A stretch of 64,000 nt of DNA, taken from positions 1 to 64,000 of the forward strand of contig JABIFX010000205.1 of NCBI GenBank assembly GCA_018650445.1, given 5' to 3'. This DNA comes from Fidelibacterota bacterium (GTDB lineage: Bacteria > Fidelibacterota > UBA8477 > JABMPR01). Below are positions 1 to 9,601 of this stretch, in pieces (the stretch's first letter is position 1; each line of letters opens with the position of its first letter). Below the pieces are notes generated by a model. It was not told the origin of the DNA. It did no database searches and was given only the letters and a program-made list of their open reading frames with translations. A program made the position numbers and the translations under genes.

Positions 1-114
1 ATAGTAAATCATAGCACATGATGTGCACATGCTCCAAAATGAGTCTAAAATATGAATACAATAAGAACTTTCAGTGATATTCACAAGTGACTGTATATCA
101 GTCTATTAGAGGTG

Positions 115-199
115 TACCCGGGGCCGGAATCGAACCGGCACGCCTGTTTAGGGCGAGGGATTTTAAGTCCCTTGTGTCTACCAATTCCACCACCCGGGC
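115..199 (-). tRNA. tRNA-Leu (anticodon UAA)
   Basis: Read on the minus strand, the 5' acceptor GCCCGGG pairs with CCCGGGT before an A discriminator. The anticodon arm has a seven-base loop with TAA, a long variable arm typical of class II tRNAs follows, and the T-arm is GGTTCGATTCC. The total of 85 bases fits tRNA-Leu. The 3' CCA is not encoded. It is the last of a small minus-strand tRNA group downstream of groEL. Confidence 0.95.
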
Positions 200-243
200 C
201 ATCATAATATCGAATATCAATATGCAATCTTATTGTCAAACAT

Positions 244-320
244 GCCCCCGGGATTTTAAATCCCTTGTGTCAACCTCAATCGGCTTTCACAGAAAGGCGA
301 TGCTTTTCCACCACCCGGGC
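244..320 (-). pseudogene. Broken tRNA-Leu(UAA) copy
   Basis: On the minus strand this starts with the same GCCCGGGTGGTGGAA as the intact tRNA-Leu at 115-199. It keeps an anticodon arm with a seven-base loop containing TAA (GACACAAGGGATTTAAAATC). Between these parts lie about 35 unrelated bases with a small hairpin of their own. After the anticodon stem the sequence goes straight to GGGGGC, with no variable arm and no T-arm. It cannot fold as a normal tRNA, so I call it a partial, rearranged duplicate. A functional small RNA is possible but unsupported. Confidence 0.7.
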
Positions 321-352
321 TAAAAGGTATATCAAATTCTAAAAAAAAACTG

Positions 353-427
353 AGGCGTGGGTCGGATTCGAACCGGCGAATGATGGTTTTGCAAACCACT
401 CCCTTAGACCAACTTGGGCACCACGCC
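353..427 (-). tRNA. tRNA-Cys (anticodon GCA)
   Basis: Read on the minus strand, the acceptor GGCGTGG pairs with CCACGCC and the discriminator is U, a known identity element of tRNA-Cys. The anticodon loop is TTGCAAA, giving GCA. The T-arm CCGGTTCGAATCCG is normal. The length is 75 bases and CCA is not encoded. It lies upstream (minus-strand order) of the broken and intact tRNA-Leu copies. Confidence 0.95.
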
Positions 428-533
428 ATGTAAAAAGCCGCGCAATATAGTTTAGCGAATAGGTGAGGTCAATATCAGTGAGAGGGAATTGTACATTTCC
501 CTGCACTCAATGAAAAGTTGAACCCCACATCAT

Positions 534-562
534 AAAAAAGGCCGATCAATTGACCGGCCTTT
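534..562 (-). terminator. groEL terminator
   Basis: A GC-rich stem (GGCCG...CGGCC, extended by one mismatch and three further pairs) is followed on the minus strand by six T. It lies about 25 bases after the groEL stop codon, as expected for a Rho-independent terminator. Confidence 0.85.
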
Positions 563-587
563 TGGTAAAACAGTAATGGGGGGAGGT

Positions 588-2258
<1,671 letters not shown>

Positions 2259-2267
2259 TTAATAATT

Positions 2268-2283
2268 GTCAGTGTAAACTGAC
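2268..2283 (-). promoter_or_regulatory. Hairpin in the groEL leader
   Basis: A perfect six-base inverted repeat GTCAGT-GTAA-ACTGAC lies about 30 bases before the groEL start, between the CIRCE-like site and the ribosome binding site. It would form a small stem in the mRNA leader. Whether it stabilises the transcript or is chance is unknown. Confidence 0.35.
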
Positions 2284-2308
2284 GTATAAATTTCAAATAT
2301 AAGCTCTA

Positions 2309-2335
2309 TTAGCACTCAGACCTTTAGAGCGCCAA
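2309..2335 (-). promoter_or_regulatory. CIRCE-like HrcA operator
   Basis: The CIRCE consensus bound by the HrcA repressor is TTAGCACTC-N9-GAGTGCTAA. Here the plus strand reads TTAGCACTC-N9-GAGCGCCAA: one half is perfect, the other matches 7 of 9 bases, and the spacer is exactly nine. The site is about 70 bases upstream of groEL, where CIRCE elements normally sit. No hrcA gene is in the window. Confidence 0.85.
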
Positions 2336-2547
2336 ATTATATTCAGGTTACAATATGACTCCAAGTAAAAATCAGTTAAAAGGGTAGAGATGTTATCATT
2401 TATAAAGTGAATAATAACAGCTATATAAGCTAATAGCATCTCTTTTTGATGGCCAAGAAGTACATCAAAGCATTTGGAAACATTTAGGATAAGTTGAAGC
2501 GATTGAAAGAATCAGTCCCGACCGCAATCTATAGCGAGCTTAATAAA

Positions 2548-2985
2548 CTAATTCCCGGTACTGCCAAATCCTCCCGTTCCTCGACTGGTTTCTGTCAGAG
2601 TTTCCACCAGTTCAAAGGTGATGGGAGAACCATCCATAGCCACCAGTTGAAAGAGACGATCTCCAGCAGATACCTGGTAATCTTCGGTCTTAATATTATC
2701 TACCATGCCAATGATCTCACCTCGATATCCACCATCTATTAATCCAATGGAGTTTGACATCCTTAAAGGGGTCTTGGAGATACTTGAACGGGGCATGAGA
2801 TAGTAGGGTTGACCTGAGGCTGTCTCGCAGGATATTTGCAGTTTCAGCGGGACCGTTGCTCCTGCTTTGATGATCAGATCCTCCATAATGAATAAATCTA
2901 GACCAGCATCACCGGCATGATAATGCCCATGCTGTTCATACTGTTCACGGGATGTTGGGTTATGTGGGCGAATTCTTATATGCAT
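2548..2985 (-). CDS. dut: dUTP diphosphatase (dUTPase)
   Basis: Hydrolyses dUTP to dUMP and pyrophosphate, keeping uracil out of DNA and supplying dUMP for thymidylate synthesis. All five trimeric-dUTPase motifs are visible: HAGDAGLDL near residue 26, PRSSISKT near 66, GLIDGGYRGEI near 81, GDRLFQLV near 107, and the glycine-rich C-terminal RGTGGFGSTG. The 145-residue length is normal. AGGAGA precedes the ATG. It is the last gene of a minus-strand run after the GH3-beta-lactamase gene (60-base gap) and may be co-transcribed with it, although the functions are unrelated. Confidence 0.96.
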   Translation of the reverse strand: MHIRIRPHNPTSREQYEQHGHYHAGDAGLDLFIMEDLIIKAGATVPLKLQISCETASGQPYYLMPRSSISKTPLRMSNSIGLIDGGYRGEIIGMVDNIKTEDYQVSAGDRLFQLVAMDGSPITFELVETLTETSRGTGGFGSTGN

Positions 2986-3010
2986 CTGTTCTCCTATTCA
3001 AAAAGTAAAA

Positions 3011-3042
3011 GCCTCGGCTTCGACGAGCTCAGCCATGGGTAC
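3011..3042. repeat. Dispersed REP-like fragment
   Basis: The gap between dut and the upstream gene contains CTTCGACGAGCTCAGCCAT. From memory this resembles a short repeat scattered between genes in many Bacteroidota-like genomes (CTTCGACAAGCTCAG type). Only one copy is seen here, plus a distantly similar element at 58237-58304, so the call rests on recall. Confidence 0.4.
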
Positions 3043-3044
3043 TT

Positions 3045-6029
3045 CTAGTGAAATAATTTATACCACCAGGAATTGCGGCGGCGTTCTTCTTTAATCCAGC
3101 GTTCACGCCATTCCAGGCCAGGTGTTATTTCTGTATATCCTAAACTTTCATATACCCCTGCATGCACACGCTGACGCCAATCAAAATAGTTGGGGTATTT
3201 ATAACTGCGATTTGGGTGTACAGCATTGGTTAACAAAATGACAAACATTTGGTTGTCCGGGTCGATCCAGATGGAGGTACCGGTGAAACCAGTATGACCA
3301 AAACTATTGGCACTTAAATAGACACCCCCTGAACTGCTTTTAGAAGGACTATCCCATCCCAGGCAGCGAGAGTTTTCCTCTTCCAGCATATTTGCCCGTT
3401 GGGTAAACAATTCAATAGTTTCCGGTTTAAATATGACGGTATCACCCAGTGTGCCCTTATTCAGCATCATCTGGGCAAATCTGGCCAGATCAATTGATGT
3501 GGCAAAGAGACCGGCATGACCGGTAATCCCACCCAGGGAATGTGAGTTTTCATCATGGACAAAGCCATGCACCAGCATGCTGTCCAACTCGCTGATTTCA
3601 GTGGGGACAATTTGATCCAGTTTTTGATTGGGTAGATACCCCGTTCCATACATAGCAAGGGGCTTATATATGACGCTATCAGTGAAGGTTTTTAAATCAG
3701 TCCCGGCTAGTTTTTCAAGCACTTTCCCCAGAGTGATTAGTCCAATATCTGAATATTTATATTTTGTCCCAGGAATTGTATCTAACTCAGCTTGAAAGAC
3801 GCTATCCAACAATGCTTCCTTATTTGGTGCTTCCATGGCGTAAAATCGTTTGAAAGGTTTCATTCCCGCTGTGTGTGTCAACAGGTTCTTTACTGTTATG
3901 GTCTGCTTCAATGAATCAATGGTTGAATCAGGTCCAGCAAATTCTGGAAGATAGGATACTACAGTCGTGTCAAGATCGAGTTTGCCCTCCTCATACAGCT
4001 TCATGGCTGCAGAGGTGGTGGCTATAACTTTGGTAACTGATGCCAGATCAAAAATATCACCGCGGTAAGTGCGTCGGTCTGAATCGTAGGTATGTTCACC
4101 AAAGTATTCGTGTGTAAATATTTTGCCGTCCTTGGCTGCCAGAAGGACACCGCCTGGCCAGGCATTTTCCTCAAGAGCCTGATTTACAAAGGGCATGAAC
4201 CTGCCCGGGTCAGATCCAATGTCCTCTGGAGCTACATGTTGCAGAATCGTGGGCAGGAGGCGGGACTTGACCTGGGTGGTCACACGGGCAAAGGGAATTC
4301 CGGTTCTGGTTAAGCCATCTCCACGCTTGGCTATATCAGGAATGGTAATGGGAAGTTTGCCGGTGATGTTTGCTCTCCCAACCAGTGCTTTTGCCACTGC
4401 CCGTTGCATCTCAGATTGGTTGCTGTAGGCGACGAGGTAGGTGGGAATATCGGGGAAAGCCCTGATTAAATAAGGAGTTCCAAAACTCGTTGCAATCATG
4501 TTTGGAGTCTTGCGGGATAGGGAATCAACAAAATCGCTTTGAATGAGGGGTAGGAGTACACGGTCCTTGTTCATCTTGGTGCGACTGAAAATATTCACAA
4601 TTACATCAGCTGAATCAGGGATGCTTGCCAGGACATTATCATAGGTGGTGGCAAGATCTGTATTATCCAATATCCAGGCCGAAGAATTATTAAGCGATCT
4701 TTGTAAATCGGTCTGAATAACTGATCGATCATGATCATGAGCCCAATCCCGAATATCAACAATATAGACATGTTGGGAGTCATTGGCGCTGACTGGTACC
4801 AGGTCCAGACTATCCCTGATCAAAGTAATGGCTTTACTCATTATCTCACGGGACACAGATTTATTGTGTTGAGTACCTAATCTTGCCTGCATATCAGACA
4901 GACTCAAAGTTTTCTTTTTATTCAGACCCAGCTTTTCCTTGAGGGTCAGAATCCTCAGAACTGATTCATCAATCCGCGATTCGCTGATCAAACCATCTTT
5001 GACAGCTTCTTCAACCCAGTCAATTGAGCCTGTGTAGTTTCGATTCTGAATAATGATATCAGAACCAGCTTTTATTGTCTGAATCAAGGCATAGCGATCG
5101 GGATAATGTTTGGTGATACCACCCATGGCCATAGCATCGGTGATGATTGCGCCTTTGAAGCCTTGTTTCATTCTCAAAATATCATGTAGCCAGTAAGGGG
5201 AGAGGCTGGATGGAATGCCAGGTTCCATCTGAAAATCACCAGCATCCAGATGGCCCACCATCACCAGATCTACACCAGCGTCTATGATGGCTTGAAAAGG
5301 TTTGAGCTCAACATTCCACAGACGTGCAGAATCCGAAGGAATTTTAGCCAGAGATATATGTGAATCCGTCTGTGTATCACCATGTCCAGGATAATGTTTG
5401 GCAGTCGATAACATTCCCTGTGACTGGAGACCACGCATGAAGCTGATGGCATAACGCGAGACTTCATCAGGATCTTCGCTGAAGGCCCGTGTGTTAATAA
5501 TGGGATTAGAAGGATTGTTATTTACATCTACTACTGGAGCAAGCGCAAGATGTACACCCAGGGCACGTCCTTCTTCAGCAGTTATTCGACCTGCTTCAAA
5601 TGCCAACTTTGGGTCGCCTGTGGCGGCAAGTGCCATGGGCCAGGGGAGCTGAGTACCTGCACCAAACCTCGCTTGAAGACCGTATTCAAGATCAGCCTGG
5701 ACCATTATCGGAACGATGGATCGGGATTGCATTTCATTGAGAAGCGTTAGCGCTGAGGCTGTTTCACCACCCCATACGTGCAAAAAACCAATGCCATCCG
5801 TCTCGAGGAGATTCTCGATTTCTTCCCAACGGGCAGATTCTGCTGGCAAATAGTCCAGACTCATGGAATAGACCATCATCTGAGATATTTTTTGACGCAA
5901 ACTTAATTTCTTGAGTGTGGTCCTTACCCAGGGTGATGAATCAACAGAAGTAGGCTGACTACTACAGGTGACAAGTACCAGTACTACCAGGGTTGCTGCA
6001 GGAAGTCTAAAAATCCGAGAATAGTTCAT
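3045..6029 (-). CDS. GH3 beta-N-acetylhexosaminidase / serine beta-lactamase-fold fusion lipoprotein
   Basis: A 994-residue two-enzyme protein. Residues 35-390 are a glycoside hydrolase family 3 domain of NagZ type, with the loop KHYPGHGDTQTDSH near 210 and ITDAMAMGG near 300, where the Asp is the usual nucleophile. Residues 600-990 are a class C beta-lactamase/penicillin-binding-protein fold, with SVTK near 660 (SxxK), a YSD motif and GHTGFTG (KTG equivalent). The N-terminus is hydrophobic and ends LVTC at Cys22, a probable though imperfect lipobox. The likely role is envelope peptidoglycan or amino-sugar turnover. The fusion is known in Bacteroidota; the substrate of the second domain is not evident. 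It starts 26 bases after the GlmU-like gene, suggesting one operon. Confidence 0.92.
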   Translation of the reverse strand: MNYSRIFRLPAATLVVLVLVTCSSQPTSVDSSPWVRTTLKKLSLRQKISQMMVYSMSLDYLPAESARWEEIENLLETDGIGFLHVWGGETASALTLLNEMQSRSIVPIMVQADLEYGLQARFGAGTQLPWPMALAATGDPKLAFEAGRITAEEGRALGVHLALAPVVDVNNNPSNPIINTRAFSEDPDEVSRYAISFMRGLQSQGMLSTAKHYPGHGDTQTDSHISLAKIPSDSARLWNVELKPFQAIIDAGVDLVMVGHLDAGDFQMEPGIPSSLSPYWLHDILRMKQGFKGAIITDAMAMGGITKHYPDRYALIQTIKAGSDIIIQNRNYTGSIDWVEEAVKDGLISESRIDESVLRILTLKEKLGLNKKKTLSLSDMQARLGTQHNKSVSREIMSKAITLIRDSLDLVPVSANDSQHVYIVDIRDWAHDHDRSVIQTDLQRSLNNSSAWILDNTDLATTYDNVLASIPDSADVIVNIFSRTKMNKDRVLLPLIQSDFVDSLSRKTPNMIATSFGTPYLIRAFPDIPTYLVAYSNQSEMQRAVAKALVGRANITGKLPITIPDIAKRGDGLTRTGIPFARVTTQVKSRLLPTILQHVAPEDIGSDPGRFMPFVNQALEENAWPGGVLLAAKDGKIFTHEYFGEHTYDSDRRTYRGDIFDLASVTKVIATTSAAMKLYEEGKLDLDTTVVSYLPEFAGPDSTIDSLKQTITVKNLLTHTAGMKPFKRFYAMEAPNKEALLDSVFQAELDTIPGTKYKYSDIGLITLGKVLEKLAGTDLKTFTDSVIYKPLAMYGTGYLPNQKLDQIVPTEISELDSMLVHGFVHDENSHSLGGITGHAGLFATSIDLARFAQMMLNKGTLGDTVIFKPETIELFTQRANMLEEENSRCLGWDSPSKSSSGGVYLSANSFGHTGFTGTSIWIDPDNQMFVILLTNAVHPNRSYKYPNYFDWRQRVHAGVYESLGYTEITPGLEWRERWIKEERRRNSWWYKLFH

Positions 6030-6055
6030 GAGTGTCCAGATAATGAGGAATATTT

Positions 6056-7273
6056 CTAAAAACGAATAAAGTGTGTGTGGTCCTCAGCCAGATCTTTGAT
6101 CAGCTGAATCTGAGCCTCAGACAAGGTTAAGGCGCGGCGCTTCATCATCAGTTCAGCCGTTTGTATGGCTTTTTCTAACTCGTGGGTCCCATTTCCCCAT
6201 GAAAAGGAGGGGATAGCGCGGGGTGGAAAATCAGCCTGGAAGACATTACAAAACGCTCCAATAAGGGTGCCGGTATTTAAGCGAACTCCAATAGCTGTTT
6301 TGACATGATCGCCAATAATGGATCCAAGAAATTGACGACCACTTTCATAATTATTGCCATCCCAGGAAACGCGAATCTGCTGGTAATTGTTCTTCATATT
6401 GCTGGTGGATGTCCCTGCACCGAGATTTATCCACGACCCCAGAATAGAATCCCCAAGAAAACCATCATGACTCTTATTAGAATAGGGATGAATGATACTG
6501 CCCTTGACCTCACCACCTAAGTTGCAAACGTTACCAACTACGGTTTGTCTGATGGAGGTAGAGGGCTTTAACGAGCTTCGCTTGCCAAGATATACTGGAC
6601 CAACAATTGAGCTGAATGGACTGATCTTGCAATCCTGATCAATAACGATGGGTCCATTGCTGGCATCCAGATGCACGAATTTTCCGATCTGTGCTGTATT
6701 GTGGATAAAAATATTGCGATCTGTGAGCGTGTATAGATCGGCTGGAAGTTTGGTCAGGATATTATTGTCTGATTTCCAAAGATTCGTATCGAACTCCATG
6801 GCAGGAGCAATAAAATCCAGGTAATCCCAAATCCAATTGGGTTGCTTATTACATATTTCTGAATCACATTCAATTTTTGGTAAGGCATCCAGCTTCTGGT
6901 GAAAATCAGGAGCGAACTTAATTTCTGTCCCCGGTCGGGCAGCCACGATTTGCCCGTCAATGACAACTGCGGCGGTGTCAGATTCTTTTAATTTGGTTAA
7001 AGCTGATGGATACATCCAGGCTGGAGTCGCAGCATTTAGAAATATGGCATCCTTGCCAGCATGCGTATTTATTGGGGTCTCAGGATGCTTTTCTGAATGT
7101 TGCTTCGCCAAGATAGGACGGACCCACATTTGAACGGAGTCGTTGGATAGAATTCGCTGAGCCCTCTCCAGATTAGAGAAAATACCATAACGAAGCTCAG
7201 CAATAGATTTGAGCAGAGTCATGGGACCGAAAGGGGATAGATCCGCAGGTTCAAATAATATATGGGAGCTCAT
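6056..7273 (-). CDS. GlmU-like sugar nucleotidyltransferase with left-handed beta-helix
   Basis: A 405-residue protein like the 'putative sugar nucleotidyltransferase' family related to GlmU. The N-terminal ~190 residues match the nucleotidyltransferase region only loosely; FGPMTLLKSIAELRYG replaces the usual glycine-rich start. Residues ~195-370 show hexapeptide-type repeats (NTAQIGKFVHL, GPIVIDQDC, GTSTSNMKNNY) of a left-handed beta-helix acyltransferase fold. By analogy with GlmU it would act on sugar-1-phosphates or UDP-sugars, but the substrate cannot be read from sequence. It precedes the GH3 fusion by 26 bases and faces the divergent ROK regulator, pointing to amino-sugar or cell-wall metabolism. 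Confidence 0.8.
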   Translation of the reverse strand: MSSHILFEPADLSPFGPMTLLKSIAELRYGIFSNLERAQRILSNDSVQMWVRPILAKQHSEKHPETPINTHAGKDAIFLNAATPAWMYPSALTKLKESDTAAVVIDGQIVAARPGTEIKFAPDFHQKLDALPKIECDSEICNKQPNWIWDYLDFIAPAMEFDTNLWKSDNNILTKLPADLYTLTDRNIFIHNTAQIGKFVHLDASNGPIVIDQDCKISPFSSIVGPVYLGKRSSLKPSTSIRQTVVGNVCNLGGEVKGSIIHPYSNKSHDGFLGDSILGSWINLGAGTSTSNMKNNYQQIRVSWDGNNYESGRQFLGSIIGDHVKTAIGVRLNTGTLIGAFCNVFQADFPPRAIPSFSWGNGTHELEKAIQTAELMMKRRALTLSEAQIQLIKDLAEDHTHFIRF

Positions 7274-7437
7274 AATTCATCCTGTTTTAATGTGTATTAA
7301 TATCGAAGCTAGAGATAAATCCCCAGGCTCATGTCCTGTCATTCAGGATCTTAGATCGCAGGGTTTTTGCTTCTATTATCAACTCTCTTGAATCTAAGCC
7401 GGCTCTCTGTTGAATCAATACACAAAGCGATAGCATT

Positions 7438-7462
7438 AGTAAGTAAAAAAGATTAACTTACT
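7438..7462. promoter_or_regulatory. Inverted repeat, candidate operator
   Basis: AGTAAGT and ACTTACT form a perfect seven-base inverted repeat with an 11-base AT-rich spacer in the divergent region between the GlmU-like gene and the ROK regulator. NagC/ROK operators are AT-rich palindromes, so autoregulation is plausible. The link is inference from position and symmetry. Confidence 0.4.
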
Positions 7463-7564
7463 GACCTGGCAATACAAACTGAAAACGAAGATTGTTAAGT
7501 AGACCTCAACAAACTATAGAATTCATCGTGGGATGACAATGGCCGTTGAGCTCTGAGGATAGTT

Positions 7565-8815
7565 ATGAAAAAATCGAATTTCCATTTCGTCCGTCAAATT
7601 AATGAAATCTCGGTTTTACGGATCGTCCGGGATGAAGGTCCTATTTCCAGATCTGAAGTAGCCCGTCGTATGGGGGTATCAAAAGTAATCATTGGTGGGA
7701 TTGTCCGCCGTCTTCTCGGTACCAATATTCTTTTCGAAATTGGCAAAGGGGAGTCTACTGTCCAGGGTGGTAGGCGACCTGTGATGTTAGAGTTCAACGC
7801 AGATGCTGGTCTGGCCATTGGAATAGAAGTCCATTTACATAGTGCTACCATACTCATCACAAATATGAATGCAGAAATTTTGCATGAAGGTGTGGTAAGT
7901 TTTTCTGATAACACCAATCCTAAAGCCATTTTGACCCGAATAAACAGATCAATTGAGAAAATGGTTGGTGATGAAGATAAAATGAAATCGATTCTAGGTG
8001 TGGGAATTGCTTTACCTGGACTGATTGATTATGAAGCGGGTTCGATTCTATCTACGCATTCATTAAAAGATTGGGAAGGCTTTCCAATAAAAACCTTCCT
8101 TGAGGATTCCCTGGATACCAAAGTCTATATGGAAAATGATGTGAAGACCATTACGCTGGGTGAATACCATTGGGGAGCTGGCCAGCAGGCGAAGAATGTG
8201 GTCTATATCTGGCTGGGTGAGGGGATCGGAGCCGGAATTATCATCAATGGAGATATTTATCGAGGAATTACTGCCTCTGCTGGAGAGGTTGGTTATACTG
8301 AAATTTCTGCTCGAGGCATTCACCGTGGCAAATATCCTATCCTGTATCAGGATCAACGTCGCTTTGGTGAAATTCTTACGACATCACATCTGGAATTTTC
8401 AATGCAGCAGGCTGTTAATGCCAATGGAAGCACGTCAGTCCTCAAAGATTCTGAAATTAATCTGCAGAGCATAGCTGCCGCAGCCAAGAACAATGATGCA
8501 CTGTCTCTGGATGCCCTCAAGGAATTTGGAGAAATCCTTGGAGTACTTACAATTGGTGTGATCAATCTATTTAATCCTGAATTGATCATCATGGGCGGTC
8601 CCGTGATTGATAAGTGTCCCATGGTCCTTGAATCAGCGACTCGAAGCGCCAAGTCAGATGTTCTATTGATTCCTGCTGAAGTAGTTGAAATAAAAGCGGG
8701 TGCCCTAAAAAATCGGGCAGGTACCCTTGGAGCCGTGGGAATGGTCCTCCAGGATCTTTTTAAACCACCAATTGTAAATTTGGCGACCTACCGATCACTA
8801 ATTTTACCTGAATAA
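7565..8815 (+). CDS. ROK-family transcriptional regulator
   Basis: A 416-residue repressor-type ROK protein (NagC/XylR group). Residues 10-75 are a winged helix-turn-helix (ISRSEVARRMGVSKVIIGGI) ending in the typical QGGRRPVML linker. The rest is the ROK sugar-kinase-like fold, with GVGIALPGLIDYEAG near 140 and GEGIGAGIIINGDIYRG near 218. The usual cysteine-rich zinc loop (CxCGxxGC) after GEVGYTEIS is absent, being replaced by ARGIHRGKYPILYQ. GAGGA precedes the ATG. It is divergent from the GlmU-like/GH3 operon, a likely target. The effector is probably a sugar or amino sugar but is not determinable. Confidence 0.9.
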   Translation: MKKSNFHFVRQINEISVLRIVRDEGPISRSEVARRMGVSKVIIGGIVRRLLGTNILFEIGKGESTVQGGRRPVMLEFNADAGLAIGIEVHLHSATILITNMNAEILHEGVVSFSDNTNPKAILTRINRSIEKMVGDEDKMKSILGVGIALPGLIDYEAGSILSTHSLKDWEGFPIKTFLEDSLDTKVYMENDVKTITLGEYHWGAGQQAKNVVYIWLGEGIGAGIIINGDIYRGITASAGEVGYTEISARGIHRGKYPILYQDQRRFGEILTTSHLEFSMQQAVNANGSTSVLKDSEINLQSIAAAAKNNDALSLDALKEFGEILGVLTIGVINLFNPELIIMGGPVIDKCPMVLESATRSAKSDVLLIPAEVVEIKAGALKNRAGTLGAVGMVLQDLFKPPIVNLATYRSLILPE

Positions 8816-8834
8816 TTTGTAAATTTAAAACTGC

Positions 8835-9566
8835 TTACTTGGATGATCGGGCAATCTGGTCTCGAAGTAACGCTGCTTCCTCATAATTTTCAGAAAGCAA
8901 AGCCATCTGTAGCTCAATTTCAAGCTTTTCCTGTACAGGTAACTCTGAGGGAACTCCATCGTCTGTGATACGATGCTGCAATTCACGAAGCTGAAAAATT
9001 TCAGGACTCAAATCGGGTTGAGGATCATCGAGAACATTTTTGTAGATATGTTTGATTTGCCGAACACCTGTCTTTAGAATTCTCAAGGCTTCATTCTTGT
9101 CGTTAGACGCAAGTTTCAGCATGATTTTAGCTGATGTATTCATCATCATCACATAAGGTCGATGCTGTTGACTCGTAATATTCTCAACCGCTCCGGCATA
9201 ATTCGCAATGACATTGAGGATATCAAGATTGTGGCGGGTATCACGAATAACACCCTGGTATTCCTTCAACTGATGCAGGCTGAGATAGCGATGATAATAC
9301 TGCATGCCTTCCTGTCTCAGATTAAAGGATTGACGTGGATCTAAGGAGAATTCTTTTTCATTGGCAGCCAGGGAGCGATAATAGTCCAGGTAGGATTCAA
9401 AACCTTCAGGACGATAGCCATCAGGTCTACCCATATATTCCATTTGGATAAGACCCAGGTCAACCCGCATCTGGACCAGCTGTCGACCATCTTCAGCCTT
9501 AATTATTCTAGCACTTACTGTAAGGGGGTCAAAGGGCCATTCGCTTAATATCTTACTTATATCCAT
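8835..9566 (-). CDS. UVR-motif protein
   Basis: A 243-residue cytosolic protein of unknown function. The C-terminal ~35 residues (LEIELQMALLSENYEEAALL) form a UVR motif, the helical hairpin found in UvrB, UvrC and McsA. The N-terminal part (residues 1-90) has a conserved-looking segment around MRVDLGLIQMEYMGRPDGYR, and the middle is helical. No nuclease or helicase domain is present, so it is not UvrB or UvrC. It is divergent from the guanidine-modifying enzyme gene at 9602 with only 35 bases between starts, so they probably share a control region. No clear SD is seen. Confidence 0.72.
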   Translation of the reverse strand: MDISKILSEWPFDPLTVSARIIKAEDGRQLVQMRVDLGLIQMEYMGRPDGYRPEGFESYLDYYRSLAANEKEFSLDPRQSFNLRQEGMQYYHRYLSLHQLKEYQGVIRDTRHNLDILNVIANYAGAVENITSQQHRPYVMMMNTSAKIMLKLASNDKNEALRILKTGVRQIKHIYKNVLDDPQPDLSPEIFQLRELQHRITDDGVPSELPVQEKLEIELQMALLSENYEEAALLRDQIARSSK

Positions 9567-9601
9567 CGCACTTAATTAAATCGGAATCACCTTGATCTAC
9601 A

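Noticed and set aside
14-30. GCACATGATGTGC palindrome at the left edge
   Set aside because: Short, at the window edge, with no gene context visible, so no function can be supported.
87-323. Open frame of 78 codons on the plus strand
   Set aside because: It runs antisense through tRNA-Leu and the broken tRNA copy; the similar stretches come from the duplicated tRNA, not a protein repeat.
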